From NCBI GenBank assembly GCA_963975425.1, contig CAXBGS010000023.1, positions 1 to 31,479 of the forward strand: a stretch of DNA of 31,479 bases, given 5' to 3'. Source of the stretch: CAXBGS01 sp963975425. Lineage in GTDB: Bacteria; Planctomycetota; Planctomycetia; Pirellulales; Pirellulaceae. Of the stretch, positions 16,418 through 24,599 are shown piece by piece. The translations under genes and the position numbers were made by a program. A model generated the notes under the pieces. It was not told the origin of the DNA. It did no database searches and was given only the letters and a program-made list of their open reading frames with translations. Each line of letters opens with the position of its first letter. Within the stretch, counting starts at the first letter, position 1.

Positions 16418-17415
16418 ACGATGTCACCGATACCACTGCAATCAGTTCACTGCCCCCGGCGCCTGCGGTGCACGTCAACGATTCCGCCTGTATCGAACTG
16501 CGGCGTCTGCATCGATTCTTTGGCGATACCAAGGCCGTCAGCGACGTGTCCTTTTCAGTCCCACGCGGGCATGTGTTTGGATACATCGGTCCCAACGGTG
16601 CGGGCAAGACAACATCCATGCGTATCCTGGCGACGCTTGATTTGCCCAGTTATGGCGACGCATTTGTCGATGGATTTTCCGTGGTGAATGATCCTGAGTT
16701 CGTGCGACAACGCTTGGGATTCATGCCTGATTCATTTGGCACCTATCGCGACGTTAATTGTCGTGAGTATTTGGACTTCTTTGCGCGTGCCTATGGTTTG
16801 GTCGGACGCGAACGCCTTGAGCGACTGCGGTGGGTGCTCGGCTTTACCGGAACCGAGAACATGGCCGACAAACCCATTCGCGGATTGAGCAAGGGCATGA
16901 AACAGCGGTTGTGTCTCGGCCGTGCCCTGATTCATGACCCGGCAGTGATGATTTTGGACGAACCCGCCGCGGGCTTGGACCCCCGCGCGCGAATCGAGCT
17001 GCGAAGAATGATTCGTGAATTGGCCGACCGCGGCAAGACGGTCTTGATCAGCAGTCATATTTTGACCGAGCTGGCCGAAATGTGTGATTCGGTCGGCATC
17101 ATCGAACAAGGCCGACTGTTAGCGACCGGCAGTGTCGACGACATTCAACACCAACAAGCCCAGACTCGCGAGCTTGTCATACGAATATTGAACGACGCTG
17201 ATGCGGCCGCGCGAGATATCTGTAAACGATTGTCCTTGGACGCCACAATCGTCGATGGCGAATTGTTGCGTTTTGAATTTGCGGGCGACGTTAATGATCA
17301 AGCCGCCTTGGTCGGCTGGCTGGTCGGTCAAGGCTACAGCGTCGCCGAAGTGACGTCCCACAAGAAGAGCCTTGAGGACGTTTTCTTGCATGTCACCGAA
17401 GGACTGGTGCAATGA
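16414..17415 (+). CDS. ABC transporter ATP-binding protein
   Basis: The 333-residue protein has every element of an ABC ATPase. Walker A is GPNGAGKTTS (about residues 58-67), the signature is LSKGMKQR (158-165), Walker B is VMILDEPAAGLDP (D182/E183), and the switch histidine is in SSHIL (H215). The signature, LSKGM rather than LSGGQ, and the C-terminal extension of about 90 residues fit the ABC-2/CcmA-like subfamily, which pairs with a membrane permease to export or extrude a substrate. The start is GTG at 16414, overlapping the previous stop, and its own stop overlaps the permease start (ATGA at 17412-17415). About 25 N-terminal residues precede the ATPase core. The substrate cannot be told from sequence. 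Confidence 0.95.
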   Translation: MNDVTDTTAISSLPPAPAVHVNDSACIELRRLHRFFGDTKAVSDVSFSVPRGHVFGYIGPNGAGKTTSMRILATLDLPSYGDAFVDGFSVVNDPEFVRQRLGFMPDSFGTYRDVNCREYLDFFARAYGLVGRERLERLRWVLGFTGTENMADKPIRGLSKGMKQRLCLGRALIHDPAVMILDEPAAGLDPRARIELRRMIRELADRGKTVLISSHILTELAEMCDSVGIIEQGRLLATGSVDDIQHQQAQTRELVIRILNDADAAARDICKRLSLDATIVDGELLRFEFAGDVNDQAALVGWLVGQGYSVAEVTSHKKSLEDVFLHVTEGLVQ

Positions 17416-19061
17416 GCGAAACCATCGATACGCTGAACTCACCCAAAGCCATCATTGGCGAACCGTCAAAACGGCGGCTTGCACAGTGGACCGATCGCGT
17501 CGACGCTCTGTGTTTGCAATTGGGCGACCTGATGAATCCGATTCTCGTCAAGGAAACGCGTCAGGCTCTAAAAAGTCGCCAATTCGTGATTACCTTTTCG
17601 GTGCTTCTGATCGCCGCTCTGGCTTGGACCGTCATCGGCAGCCTGTCGATGATGCCGCAAATCTATACGTCACCATCAGCGCCGCGCATGTTGGTCGGCT
17701 ATTACGTTGTGCTGGCAATTCCGATGTTGTTGGTCGTTCCGCTGGCTGCCTACCGATCGTTGGAAGGCGAGATCGATGACGGAACCTTAGAATTGCTTTC
17801 GATCACAACGATGCTGCCGTGGCAGATCGTGTTGGGAAAACTTGCAAGCGCGTCACTGCAGATGGTGCTGTATCTGGTTGCACTGTTTCCCTGTGTCGCC
17901 TACGCCTACACGCTACGCGGCGTCGATTTGCCCACGACGATGATCATCATCGGCGTCTTGGTCGCGTCGGCATTGTTGTTGACCGTGGTTGCTTTGTTCT
18001 TTGCTCCGTTGTCTCGTACGCGAACGGGACGCATCGGCACGCTGTTGGCGGTCATGCTGATCTTGATCAATGCCGAATGGGGCGTCGGAGCGATGGTCAT
18101 TAGCATGATCTTGTACGGCAATCCGTTGCCGATCGATTGGGTGATGTTTTTGACCGCGGCGGTGGTGTTGGTTGGTTTGGCTCTGGGGCATTTATTGCTG
18201 ACCGCGACGGCAGCACAACTGACGCCTGAGAGCGAAAATCGTTCGACACCGCTTCGTATTTCTTTGCTGATTCTGTCGTCTGTCATGGTCGGACTGTCGG
18301 CGTACGCCTGCACCGAACTGGGCGAAACTGGCTTGGCGGTGCACGGCGTCTTTGCAATGTCGCTGGCCACGATCTGGTTATTGTGCGGAGCCTTGATGTC
18401 GGCGGAATCTACGGTGATGACCCCCAGAATTCGCCGTGAGTTGCCCCAGAGTTTTGCCGCCAGGCTAGCACTGACTTGGCTGACCCCCGGTCCTGGCACC
18501 GGACTCGTGTTCGCCAGTGTTTGTATCTTGCTGTTGTGTGGTGCATCCGTTGTGGGACTGTATTATTCAATCACTATGTACGCACCGGGACGAGGGATTG
18601 GTACCGCGGTCTGGCGCCAGTTCGTTCAGTTGCATGTTCTATATGCCTCGTACGCGATCGCGATGCTATGTCTAGTGCGAGCCGTTGTTGCGATCGTGCG
18701 AATGAAGAATCAGCCACCGGTCCAAGTCGGGATCGCCGCATTTCTGGCGATTGCCGTCGTGGTCGCGTTGGTGCCATACTCGGTGGGGCTGCACTACAAC
18801 GACTACCGGCCCTATGCCTACTCGTGGTGGCAACTGCCGAACTGGGCTTGGACGTTCCAGCAGTCGCTCGATCGGAGTCTGCTTCGCGGCGAAGAGTACG
18901 TCATCGCGTTTGCCGCCGGTTGTATGTTGATGGGCGCGTTGATGCTGTCGCCCTCACTTGTCATGCCCCGTCGAACGGCCACGCCACGGCGCGTGAAAGA
19001 AGAACGTCTTGCGGAAAGTCGGGTCGGGACGGCCCCACCGGATCCGGATGCCGTGACATGA
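17412..19061 (+). CDS. ABC-2 type transporter permease
   Basis: A 549-residue integral membrane protein with about twelve hydrophobic helices, roughly twice the usual ABC-2 permease, so it looks like two six-helix halves in one chain. The cytoplasmic N-terminus ends in MNPILVKETRQALKSR before helix 1, a motif typical of ABC-2 permeases in planctomycetes. LEGEIDDGTLELLSITTM after helix 2 is the usual amphipathic coupling region. It forms the membrane partner of the ATPase encoded immediately upstream (4-bp overlap). One such chain per ATPase dimer, or a dimer, are both possible. The last 40 residues are cytoplasmic and basic. The transported substrate is unknown. Confidence 0.9.
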   Translation: MSETIDTLNSPKAIIGEPSKRRLAQWTDRVDALCLQLGDLMNPILVKETRQALKSRQFVITFSVLLIAALAWTVIGSLSMMPQIYTSPSAPRMLVGYYVVLAIPMLLVVPLAAYRSLEGEIDDGTLELLSITTMLPWQIVLGKLASASLQMVLYLVALFPCVAYAYTLRGVDLPTTMIIIGVLVASALLLTVVALFFAPLSRTRTGRIGTLLAVMLILINAEWGVGAMVISMILYGNPLPIDWVMFLTAAVVLVGLALGHLLLTATAAQLTPESENRSTPLRISLLILSSVMVGLSAYACTELGETGLAVHGVFAMSLATIWLLCGALMSAESTVMTPRIRRELPQSFAARLALTWLTPGPGTGLVFASVCILLLCGASVVGLYYSITMYAPGRGIGTAVWRQFVQLHVLYASYAIAMLCLVRAVVAIVRMKNQPPVQVGIAAFLAIAVVVALVPYSVGLHYNDYRPYAYSWWQLPNWAWTFQQSLDRSLLRGEEYVIAFAAGCMLMGALMLSPSLVMPRRTATPRRVKEERLAESRVGTAPPDPDAVT

Positions 19062-19090
19062 CATCCCGGCAGTCCGCAAGCCGGCCGGCA

Positions 19091-19120
19091 ACAAACCGGG
19101 TGCCGACAAACCGGGTGCCG
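19091..19120. repeat. 15-bp tandem duplication
   Basis: ACAAACCGGGTGCCG occurs twice without interruption (19091-19105 and 19106-19120) just after the ABC operon. The gap from 19062 to 19311 contains no supported gene. Confidence 0.9.
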
Positions 19121-19187
19121 ATTCGCGTCGAACGTCGCCTTCGGAGACATCGTGCGTGCGGTTGCGGCGATGTCGATTTTGTGCCGT

Positions 19188-19227
19188 GTCTGGCGGGTAT
19201 CGGTCAAGTCTGGCGGGTATCGGTCAA
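19188..19227. repeat. 20-bp tandem duplication
   Basis: GTCTGGCGGGTATCGGTCAA is perfectly duplicated (19188-19207 and 19208-19227), about 85 bp before the DUF3467 gene. It could be a paired regulator site or a slippage product; no promoter element is clearly attached. Confidence 0.9.
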
Positions 19228-19311
19228 GTATGCAGCTGCTGGGGTTTTGATGTTTCCCGGCGATGCCTAGACTGACGATCGTTCGTTTCAACCAAAAAGG
19301 CCAATAGTCGA

Positions 19312-20046
19312 ATGTCATCTGACAATCCGTCACCACCCGATCAGCCAAATCCTCAGGACAACAACCCTGCGCTCCGCGCTCGAGTGCCCGACAACGTCGC
19401 GGACGGATGCTTCAGCACCGGAGCCATCGTGATGACGGGGCCCAGCGAGTTCGTTGTCGATTTCTTGCAGACCGTTGGTCGGCCGCATCGCGTTGCTGCC
19501 CGCGTGGTAATCCCACATCCGGTCATGCCGCAATTTATTGATGCGCTCAATACAAATTTGGAACTGTACCGCAGTCGGTTTGGCGACCCGCAAACCGTGC
19601 CCAGCCAGCCACCCAATCCAGAGGCGCGCCGCCCGTCACCCCAGGAAATCTATGATGACCTAAAGCTGCCCGACGAAGTGCTCAGCGGTGTGTACGCCAA
19701 CGGTGTCATGATTGGTCACGGCGCGACCGAGTTCGGGCTGGATTTTCTTACCAGCTTTTTCCCCCAGTCCGCCGTGAGTGCCCGCATCTTTGTGGCATCC
19801 GGCCAAATCCCACGGTTGCTGGAATCCTTGCGCGGCGCCATGCGTCAGCTGGAATCGCGACAGCAAGGCGGAAACCACGTGCCCGGGATCGAGCCGACTT
19901 CTCCGCCGCCACCCCAGCCCGGCAATCCCCAGGCTAACAATCCGCAGTCTAACAATCCCCAACCCGGCGCCTCCGACTCCAATACTCCCAACGCCAACGA
20001 CGATGAACCTCCCGCTGGCGACAAACCGTCGGACCCGATCGTTTAG
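19312..20046 (+). CDS. Protein with two tandem DUF3467 domains
   Basis: The 244-residue protein contains two related modules. Module 1 (about residues 24-92) runs VPDNVADGCFSTGAIVMTG, PSEFVVDFLQ, AARVVIPHPVMPQFIDAL. Module 2 (about 118-183) runs LPDEVLSGVYANGVMIGHG, ATEFGLDFLT, SARIFVASGQIPRLLESL. The pattern P-D-x-V-x-x-G-x-(Y/F)-(A/S)-(N/T)-G and E-F-x-x-D-F-L is that of DUF3467, a small alpha/beta family of unknown function that normally occurs once per protein. The linker and the C-terminal 55 residues are Pro/Asn/Gln-rich with NNPQ-type repeats. There is no signal peptide, so the protein is probably cytoplasmic. It lies 6 bp from maf and likely shares its transcript. Confidence 0.85.
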   Translation: MSSDNPSPPDQPNPQDNNPALRARVPDNVADGCFSTGAIVMTGPSEFVVDFLQTVGRPHRVAARVVIPHPVMPQFIDALNTNLELYRSRFGDPQTVPSQPPNPEARRPSPQEIYDDLKLPDEVLSGVYANGVMIGHGATEFGLDFLTSFFPQSAVSARIFVASGQIPRLLESLRGAMRQLESRQQGGNHVPGIEPTSPPPPQPGNPQANNPQSNNPQPGASDSNTPNANDDEPPAGDKPSDPIV

Positions 20047-20052
20047 TCTGCG

Positions 20053-20733
20053 ATGAAATTCAGTGACGATTTGCCGTTGATGCGAAACCTGCCAAAGGCC
20101 GCATTGCCTACCGACGAGCCACTGGTCTTGGCAAGTGGATCACCGCGCCGCGCACAGTTACTCAAAGCCGCTGGATATCAGTTCACTGTCCAGCCTGCCA
20201 GTGACGCCGCCGAGTGCGGCGTTTGCAGCCGCGAATCCGCACCCGAGCTGGTTGCCCGATTTGCCTATCGCAAAGCTGCCGATGTCGTACGGCGAGAAAA
20301 AGCGGGATTGGTCCTGGCCGCAGACACCGTCGCGTCCATCGGTGGCCAAATTCTAGGAAAACCCCACAATGAAGCGCATGCCGAATCGATGCTTCGCACG
20401 CTCAGCGGACGCCGGCATGACGTCTACACCGGTGTCTGCCTCTGGTCACGCGTTCAGTCCAAATGTCTGGTCGACGTCGTTCGCACGGAATTGGAAATGC
20501 AAACGCTTTCCGATTCGATGCTGCGAGACTACCTGGATTCGATGCTTTGGGAGGGCAAAGCCGGGGCCTTCGGATTTCAGGACGGAAATCAATGGTTGCG
20601 CGTGATCAATCAAGGCAGCGAAAGCAACGTTGTGGGGCTTCCGATGGAACGTTTGGCGGAATTGCTGGAAAGTTTCGACTCATTAGCCGAAACGGTAGAT
20701 ATCGACGGGGAAAATACACCTACAACGCCTTAG
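20053..20733 (+). CDS. maf: Maf-like nucleoside triphosphate pyrophosphatase
   Basis: The 226-residue protein carries the Maf signature LASGSPRRAQLL (about residues 27-38), the catalytic AADTVASIGGQILGKP (about 94-109) with the expected aspartate, the SGRRHDVYTGV segment and the C-terminal GKAGAFGFQD and GSESNVVGLPMERL. Maf proteins hydrolyse non-canonical or modified NTPs such as dTTP/UTP or m7GTP to the monophosphate, preventing misincorporation. An N-terminal extension of about 25 residues precedes the core; the ATG at 20053 is retained because it sits 6 bp after the DUF3467 stop. It acts in the cytoplasm. The substrate class (YhdE-like or YceF-like) cannot be settled by eye. Confidence 0.93.
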   Translation: MKFSDDLPLMRNLPKAALPTDEPLVLASGSPRRAQLLKAAGYQFTVQPASDAAECGVCSRESAPELVARFAYRKAADVVRREKAGLVLAADTVASIGGQILGKPHNEAHAESMLRTLSGRRHDVYTGVCLWSRVQSKCLVDVVRTELEMQTLSDSMLRDYLDSMLWEGKAGAFGFQDGNQWLRVINQGSESNVVGLPMERLAELLESFDSLAETVDIDGENTPTTP

Positions 20734-20766
20734 CTATCTTTGCTAGAGTCCCCGCTCGTTCCCACC

Positions 20767-21810
20767 ATGAATGATTCCTCGATCGGTATGGAAGCCATAA
20801 TGCGTTTCTGTCGTCCCACCACGCTGTTGTTGCTCGCTCTACTAGGTCTTTCGACGGGCTTTGCCGAATCGGCTGTTGCCCAAAGCTGGGCCGATAAGAT
20901 GTTTGCCGAGCGAAGTCATGACTTCCGCACCGTCGGACGTGGGGCCAAGGCCGAATATCGGTTCGAACTCGAGAATAAATTCGAAGAAGACGTTCATATC
21001 GCCGGCGTGCGAACCAGTTGCGGCTGCACCACGCCATCGATCACCAAAGAAACGTTGCAGTCGCGCGAAAAGGGAGCGGTCATCGCGACCTTTAACACGA
21101 ACACGTTCATCGGTAAGAAATCCGCCACCATCACGGTTGTGTTTGACAAACCGTATTACGCCGAAGTCCAGTTAAAGGTCACCGGGTTTATTCGCACGGA
21201 TATCACCTTTGATCCGCCAGAAGTTTCTTTTGGCGAATTGCCGTCCGGACAATCGGCCGAACGCGAAGTCGTCATCACACACAGCGGCAATAGTAATTGG
21301 CAAATCACTGACGTGCGAAGTCACTGCAGTGATTTGCAGGTGCGTTTGAATCCGCCCGAACGGTCACCCGGTTTGGTCCGCTATCGAATGCTGGTTCGCT
21401 TGAACAAAGACGTCGATGAAGGTGAGTTGCGCGAGCGATTGACGCTGATCAGCAACGACCGCGATTTTCCGACGACTGAGATGTCAATCTCAGGGCGCAT
21501 TCGCCCGTCGCTAACCGTCTCACCGGCATCGGTTAGTCTGGGCACCGCAACACCCAACAGTGTGGTCGAGCGACGGTTGGTGATTCGTGGCGAAGAGCCA
21601 TTCGAGATCACTGATGTTGTTTGTGGCGATGAGCGTTTCGAATTTGAAGTGCCCGGTGGCAATAAGAAAATTCAATTCGTCAAGCTACGCTTCACGGCCG
21701 ACAACTTGGCCGGCGCGATCGGACAGGAAATCAAGGTTGTGACGAACCTTCCCGGAAACAAGGCAACCAAGTGCACCGTCACCGGCACCATCGCGGGCGA
21801 CGAGCTGTAA
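20767..21810 (+). CDS. DUF1573 domain exported protein
   Basis: A 347-residue protein with a signal peptide (RFCRPTTLLLLALLGLSTGF, cleavage around AVAQ|S). The first folded domain (about residues 45-135) is DUF1573, an Ig-like beta sandwich family abundant in Planctomycetes and Bacteroidetes: FRTVGRGAKAEYRFELEN followed by TSCGCTTPSI with its conserved CGC, and ATFNTNTFIGKKSATITVVF. Two further beta-rich segments (about 145-240 and 240-347; FDPPEVSFGELPSGQSAEREV, VSPASVSLGTATPNSVVERRLVI) repeat the same strand pattern, giving three Ig-like domains. It is presumably periplasmic; function is unknown. ATGs at 20767, 20788 and 20800 are all possible; 20767 is used, and any leaves the signal peptide intact. 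Spacing to maf (33 bp) suggests co-transcription. Confidence 0.85.
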   Translation: MNDSSIGMEAIMRFCRPTTLLLLALLGLSTGFAESAVAQSWADKMFAERSHDFRTVGRGAKAEYRFELENKFEEDVHIAGVRTSCGCTTPSITKETLQSREKGAVIATFNTNTFIGKKSATITVVFDKPYYAEVQLKVTGFIRTDITFDPPEVSFGELPSGQSAEREVVITHSGNSNWQITDVRSHCSDLQVRLNPPERSPGLVRYRMLVRLNKDVDEGELRERLTLISNDRDFPTTEMSISGRIRPSLTVSPASVSLGTATPNSVVERRLVIRGEEPFEITDVVCGDERFEFEVPGGNKKIQFVKLRFTADNLAGAIGQEIKVVTNLPGNKATKCTVTGTIAGDEL

Positions 21811-22722
21811 ACCGATCGAAGTTCGTCTCAACTCGTGAGAATCACTTGCCTTGCGCCGGTGAAAATCGCGTTCGGTCATCCATCACGGTCGAGCAGTTAC
21901 GCAAGCGATCGTTAACTTGCCCGCTTTGCTTGGGCGGACTTCCTCACGGCAACATTCACATGCCGCGAATTGTTCGCGAACACTTCGTCTGAAGTCCTGA
22001 ATTCAATCTCGAAGTGAATTTCGGGAGCCGCGATTTCGATGCGACCGTTCGCGAGAAGCTTGAAAGGCGACCAGATCGAAAAGTGGTTGGATGTCTGCCC
22101 CTCTTGCACCGCTGGCTACTCGGGTGCCTTCGACCTCACCGTGGGTATCCGCGGTCGGAAACAACTTCCGCGGTTTAATTCGCTGGACTCGTTCTCAAGT
22201 TCGCTGGTGAATCGTTTGATTCGCCCGGGGTGAGCAAACCGTGTCGCTACGATGCTTAGATGCGACGATGGTGCGTCAACGATTCGTCTTGAACTCAAAA
22301 CGAGTACAGCGATGGTTGCCGAACCAACGAGTGGGGTCTGCGTCCCTCGATGGATTTCTTGCCGAGATGGAGTCGCATGACGGCGCGAAATTTGGATAGA
22401 CGCGTTCACTCGGGTGGTCCAAGCATATGTTTCTTTTGCGTCTGCACGCTCATTGGTCGCACCCGAATGCCGTGAGTTGATCAAGGGCTTCGCATGCGGA
22501 TTCATGATGCGCGTTGCTGTCGATACTCGGGTGCAAATTGATGTGCTTGGTTGATTGTCGTGCTTTCAAAGGCTTGGAATTCACGCTGCTAATGCGGTAG
22601 GATGTGCCCCTAGCGTCGGTCGGTGGCTCATTGGCTTTTTAACCTATGCGTTCTTTTTAGTTTTGCCCCGAGCGCTGTCGACCGTCTTCTCTTTTTTTCG
22701 ACACTTTTCTATCGGGCTTCTT
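21811..22722. other. Long intergenic region, no gene supported
   Basis: In 912 bp I see no ORF with convincing composition, start context or family motif. A minus-strand frame (22116-22505, beginning MNPHAKP) is open for 129 codons but reads as low-quality sequence. One inverted repeat stands out: CCGCGG (22149-22154) and CCGCGG (22168-22173) with GGAA/TTCC nested inside, followed by TTTAATT, which may be a weak terminator. A T-rich tract (CTTTTTTTCG around 22690-22700) precedes the small lipoprotein gene. Confidence 0.4.
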
Positions 22723-22908
22723 ATGAGAAATTACTTGTTCTTGCTAGCAACAGCGATTGCGTCTTTCTCGCTTTGTGGATGCGATTCATCGGGCGGCAAT
22801 ACTGCGGCGGACGTCACCGTGGATGAGATCGCGGAATACGAGCGATTGAATAATCTTGCCGAAGGTGAAGCGGCCGCCGAGTTAGCAGAAACCACGACAG
22901 CACCGTAA
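22723..22908 (+). CDS. Small lipoprotein upstream of DUF1559 gene
   Basis: A 61-residue lipoprotein. The signal peptide MRNYLFLLATAIASFSL ends in LCGC, giving lipidation at Cys20, followed by DSSGG as a flexible tether. The mature part is about 40 residues and acidic (VDEIAEYERLNNLAEGEAAAELAE). The frame is open further upstream (to 22555), but the ATG at 22723 is chosen because the signal sequence starts there. Very short lipoproteins next to DUF1559 prepilin-like genes are common in planctomycete genomes, though their role is not established. About 250 bp, including a terminator-like hairpin, separate it from the DUF1559 gene. Confidence 0.75.
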   Translation: MRNYLFLLATAIASFSLCGCDSSGGNTAADVTVDEIAEYERLNNLAEGEAAAELAETTTAP

Positions 22909-23105
22909 GGTTGCTGTGCTGGATTCCCGTTCGGGTTCAAGGTGGCCGCGTCCGTTGGCGTCGGCGGCACGTCTTTGACGCGATTGCTTGTTCGAGCCGC
23001 GCGTTTAGCCACGCACGGCCGTGGTTGGCCGTGTCGCAGCGTCCCACGGCGTTGCTGTTTCCGTTTTGCGTGCTGTGCACGCATTGTCATTGATATGGCG
23101 TTAAA

Positions 23106-23150
23106 CCGGTGCGATTGCACCGGACATTTTTGTTTTGCCTTTTTTATGGA
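23106..23150 (+). terminator. Hairpin with T-rich tail between lipoprotein and DUF1559 genes
   Basis: A perfect 7-bp stem CCGGTGC (23106-23112) and GCACCGG (23117-23123) with loop GATT is followed by ACATTTTTGTTTTGCCTTTTTT. This looks like an intrinsic terminator for the lipoprotein transcript, or a leader attenuator, since it ends just at the DUF1559 Shine-Dalgarno site (GGAG, 23148-23151). Confidence 0.6.
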
Positions 23151-23159
23151 GCATTTACA

Positions 23160-24431
23160 GTGAGGAAATCTCAAAGCATGCACCGTCAAGCATTCACGTT
23201 GGTGGAATTGCTTGTGGTCATCGCAATTATCGGCGTCCTGGTGGGACTTCTCCTGCCAGCCGTCCAGGCCGCGCGCGAAGCGGCTCGGCGAATGAGTTGT
23301 AGTAACAATTTCAAGCAAATTGGACTTGGGATCCACAACTATCATGCGGCGTACAACAGCCTGCCGATTCACGGCACGGGTGCGACGAACGAAAGTGAAA
23401 ACGATTGGATGATTGCAGATGAGCCGGGGCCTGCGGGCGGTCCGGCCATCGGTTACACCATGAATCGATTGAGCTTCTTGGTCGGTGTCTTGCCGTTTAT
23501 CGAGCAGCAAGCATTGTGGGAAACCATTTCAGCGGAACACGAAGACGCGGAAATGGAATACTGGCCTGCGATGGGGCCGTCCCCAGTGACGATCCGGTAC
23601 AAACCTTGGGCGTCAAACATTCCAACCCTTCGTTGCCCAAGTGACCCAGGGGTCGGTTTGCCGGGCCTTGGTCGGACAAACTATGCGGCATGTACCGGCG
23701 ATTCGCCGTCCCGAGGTAATCTGGGTTCGGCACGATTCAACGGCATGACGGGACGTTGGCACTATGGCGACGAAAGCTGGTTAGCCCAACAAGTTCGTGC
23801 TGGTCAGCGTGGCTTCTTTGTGCCGCGGGAACAGTCACGTTTTCGTGACATTCTTGACGGACTTTCCAATACCATCATGGCGGGCGAGATCGCAACGGAC
23901 TTGGGCGATCGTGACAAGCGAACGATTGGTTCTCGCAACAATGACGGTCCTCGAACCGGTTGGGGGCTTGGCATTCAGTTAAGTCCAACGGCATGTTTGG
24001 ATGCCAACCAGATCGATCCACTGCGGCCTCAGTTCTGGTGTCCACCGGGATCGACCGGATGTACGCCACCGTTGATCACGGGCGTGACCACGGGGCGCGG
24101 ATATCGCTGGGCAGATTTCTATCCGAATTACACCCAGATGAATACTTGTTTGCCGCCCAACCGCGAATTGTGCTTCTCGGCGGGACACACCAGCGATGCG
24201 ATCGCCCCGCCGGGCAGTCGTCACCAAGGTGGATGTCACATCTTGATGGGCGACGGAGCGGTGAAGTTCATCACCGATTCGATCGAAGCGGGCAATCAAA
24301 ATGCGATGCCCGTTTGGCGACAAAACGCGATGAACCAGAGCACCACCGTTCCGGGAGCCCAAAGTCCGTACGGATTATGGGGATCACTCGGAACTCGTGC
24401 TAGTAAAGAAACGATCGAGGAAGAGCTTTAA
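23160..24431 (+). CDS. DUF1559 prepilin-type N-terminal methylation domain protein
   Basis: The 423-residue protein starts with a type IV pilin-like leader, RQAFTLVELLVVIAIIG, containing the prepilin peptidase recognition FTLVE with alanine rather than glycine before the cleavage site. The hydrophobic helix runs on into LLLPAVQAAREAARRMSCSNNFKQIGLGIHNYH, diagnostic of DUF1559 (SBP_bac_10-type) proteins, which planctomycetes carry in tens to hundreds of copies. The C-terminus has the family H-x9-DG motif (RHQGGCHILMGDGAVKF). GTG at 23160 is chosen because GGAG lies 8 nt upstream; ATG at 23178 is an alternative, and the frame is open to 23109. It is probably anchored by the N-terminal helix in the cytoplasmic membrane with the bulk outside. 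A strong terminator follows. Confidence 0.95.
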   Translation: MRKSQSMHRQAFTLVELLVVIAIIGVLVGLLLPAVQAAREAARRMSCSNNFKQIGLGIHNYHAAYNSLPIHGTGATNESENDWMIADEPGPAGGPAIGYTMNRLSFLVGVLPFIEQQALWETISAEHEDAEMEYWPAMGPSPVTIRYKPWASNIPTLRCPSDPGVGLPGLGRTNYAACTGDSPSRGNLGSARFNGMTGRWHYGDESWLAQQVRAGQRGFFVPREQSRFRDILDGLSNTIMAGEIATDLGDRDKRTIGSRNNDGPRTGWGLGIQLSPTACLDANQIDPLRPQFWCPPGSTGCTPPLITGVTTGRGYRWADFYPNYTQMNTCLPPNRELCFSAGHTSDAIAPPGSRHQGGCHILMGDGAVKFITDSIEAGNQNAMPVWRQNAMNQSTTVPGAQSPYGLWGSLGTRASKETIEEEL

Positions 24432-24458
24432 AAGCAGCTCGCTCGTAACGTTCCCTCC

Positions 24459-24498
24459 GATAGCCTCGCCAAGCCTCGTTTGGCGAGGCTATCTTTTT
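24459..24498 (+). terminator. Strong rho-independent terminator after DUF1559 gene
   Basis: A perfect 14-bp stem, GATAGCCTCGCCAA (24459-24472) and TTGGCGAGGCTATC (24480-24493), closes a 7-nt loop and is followed directly by TTTTT (24494-24498). It lies 27 bp after the DUF1559 stop codon. Confidence 0.93.
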
Positions 24499-24599
24499 GC
24501 GCCGCCGCGAAGGACTTGTCGCCGAATCGGAATCATCGGTACCTCAAGCGGCTCTTTGCGTCTGGATCCTGCACGAAATAGAACCACCATCGTGTTGGG

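Noticed and set aside
18476..19270. 264-codon open frame overlapping the end of the ABC permease
   Set aside because: It is rich in Arg and Cys in a pattern expected from a shifted frame over membrane helices, and it runs through the tandem duplications.
22116..22505. 129-codon minus-strand open frame in the 912-bp gap
   Set aside because: No motif, no ribosome-binding site and Arg/Ser-rich composition typical of chance frames in GC-rich DNA.
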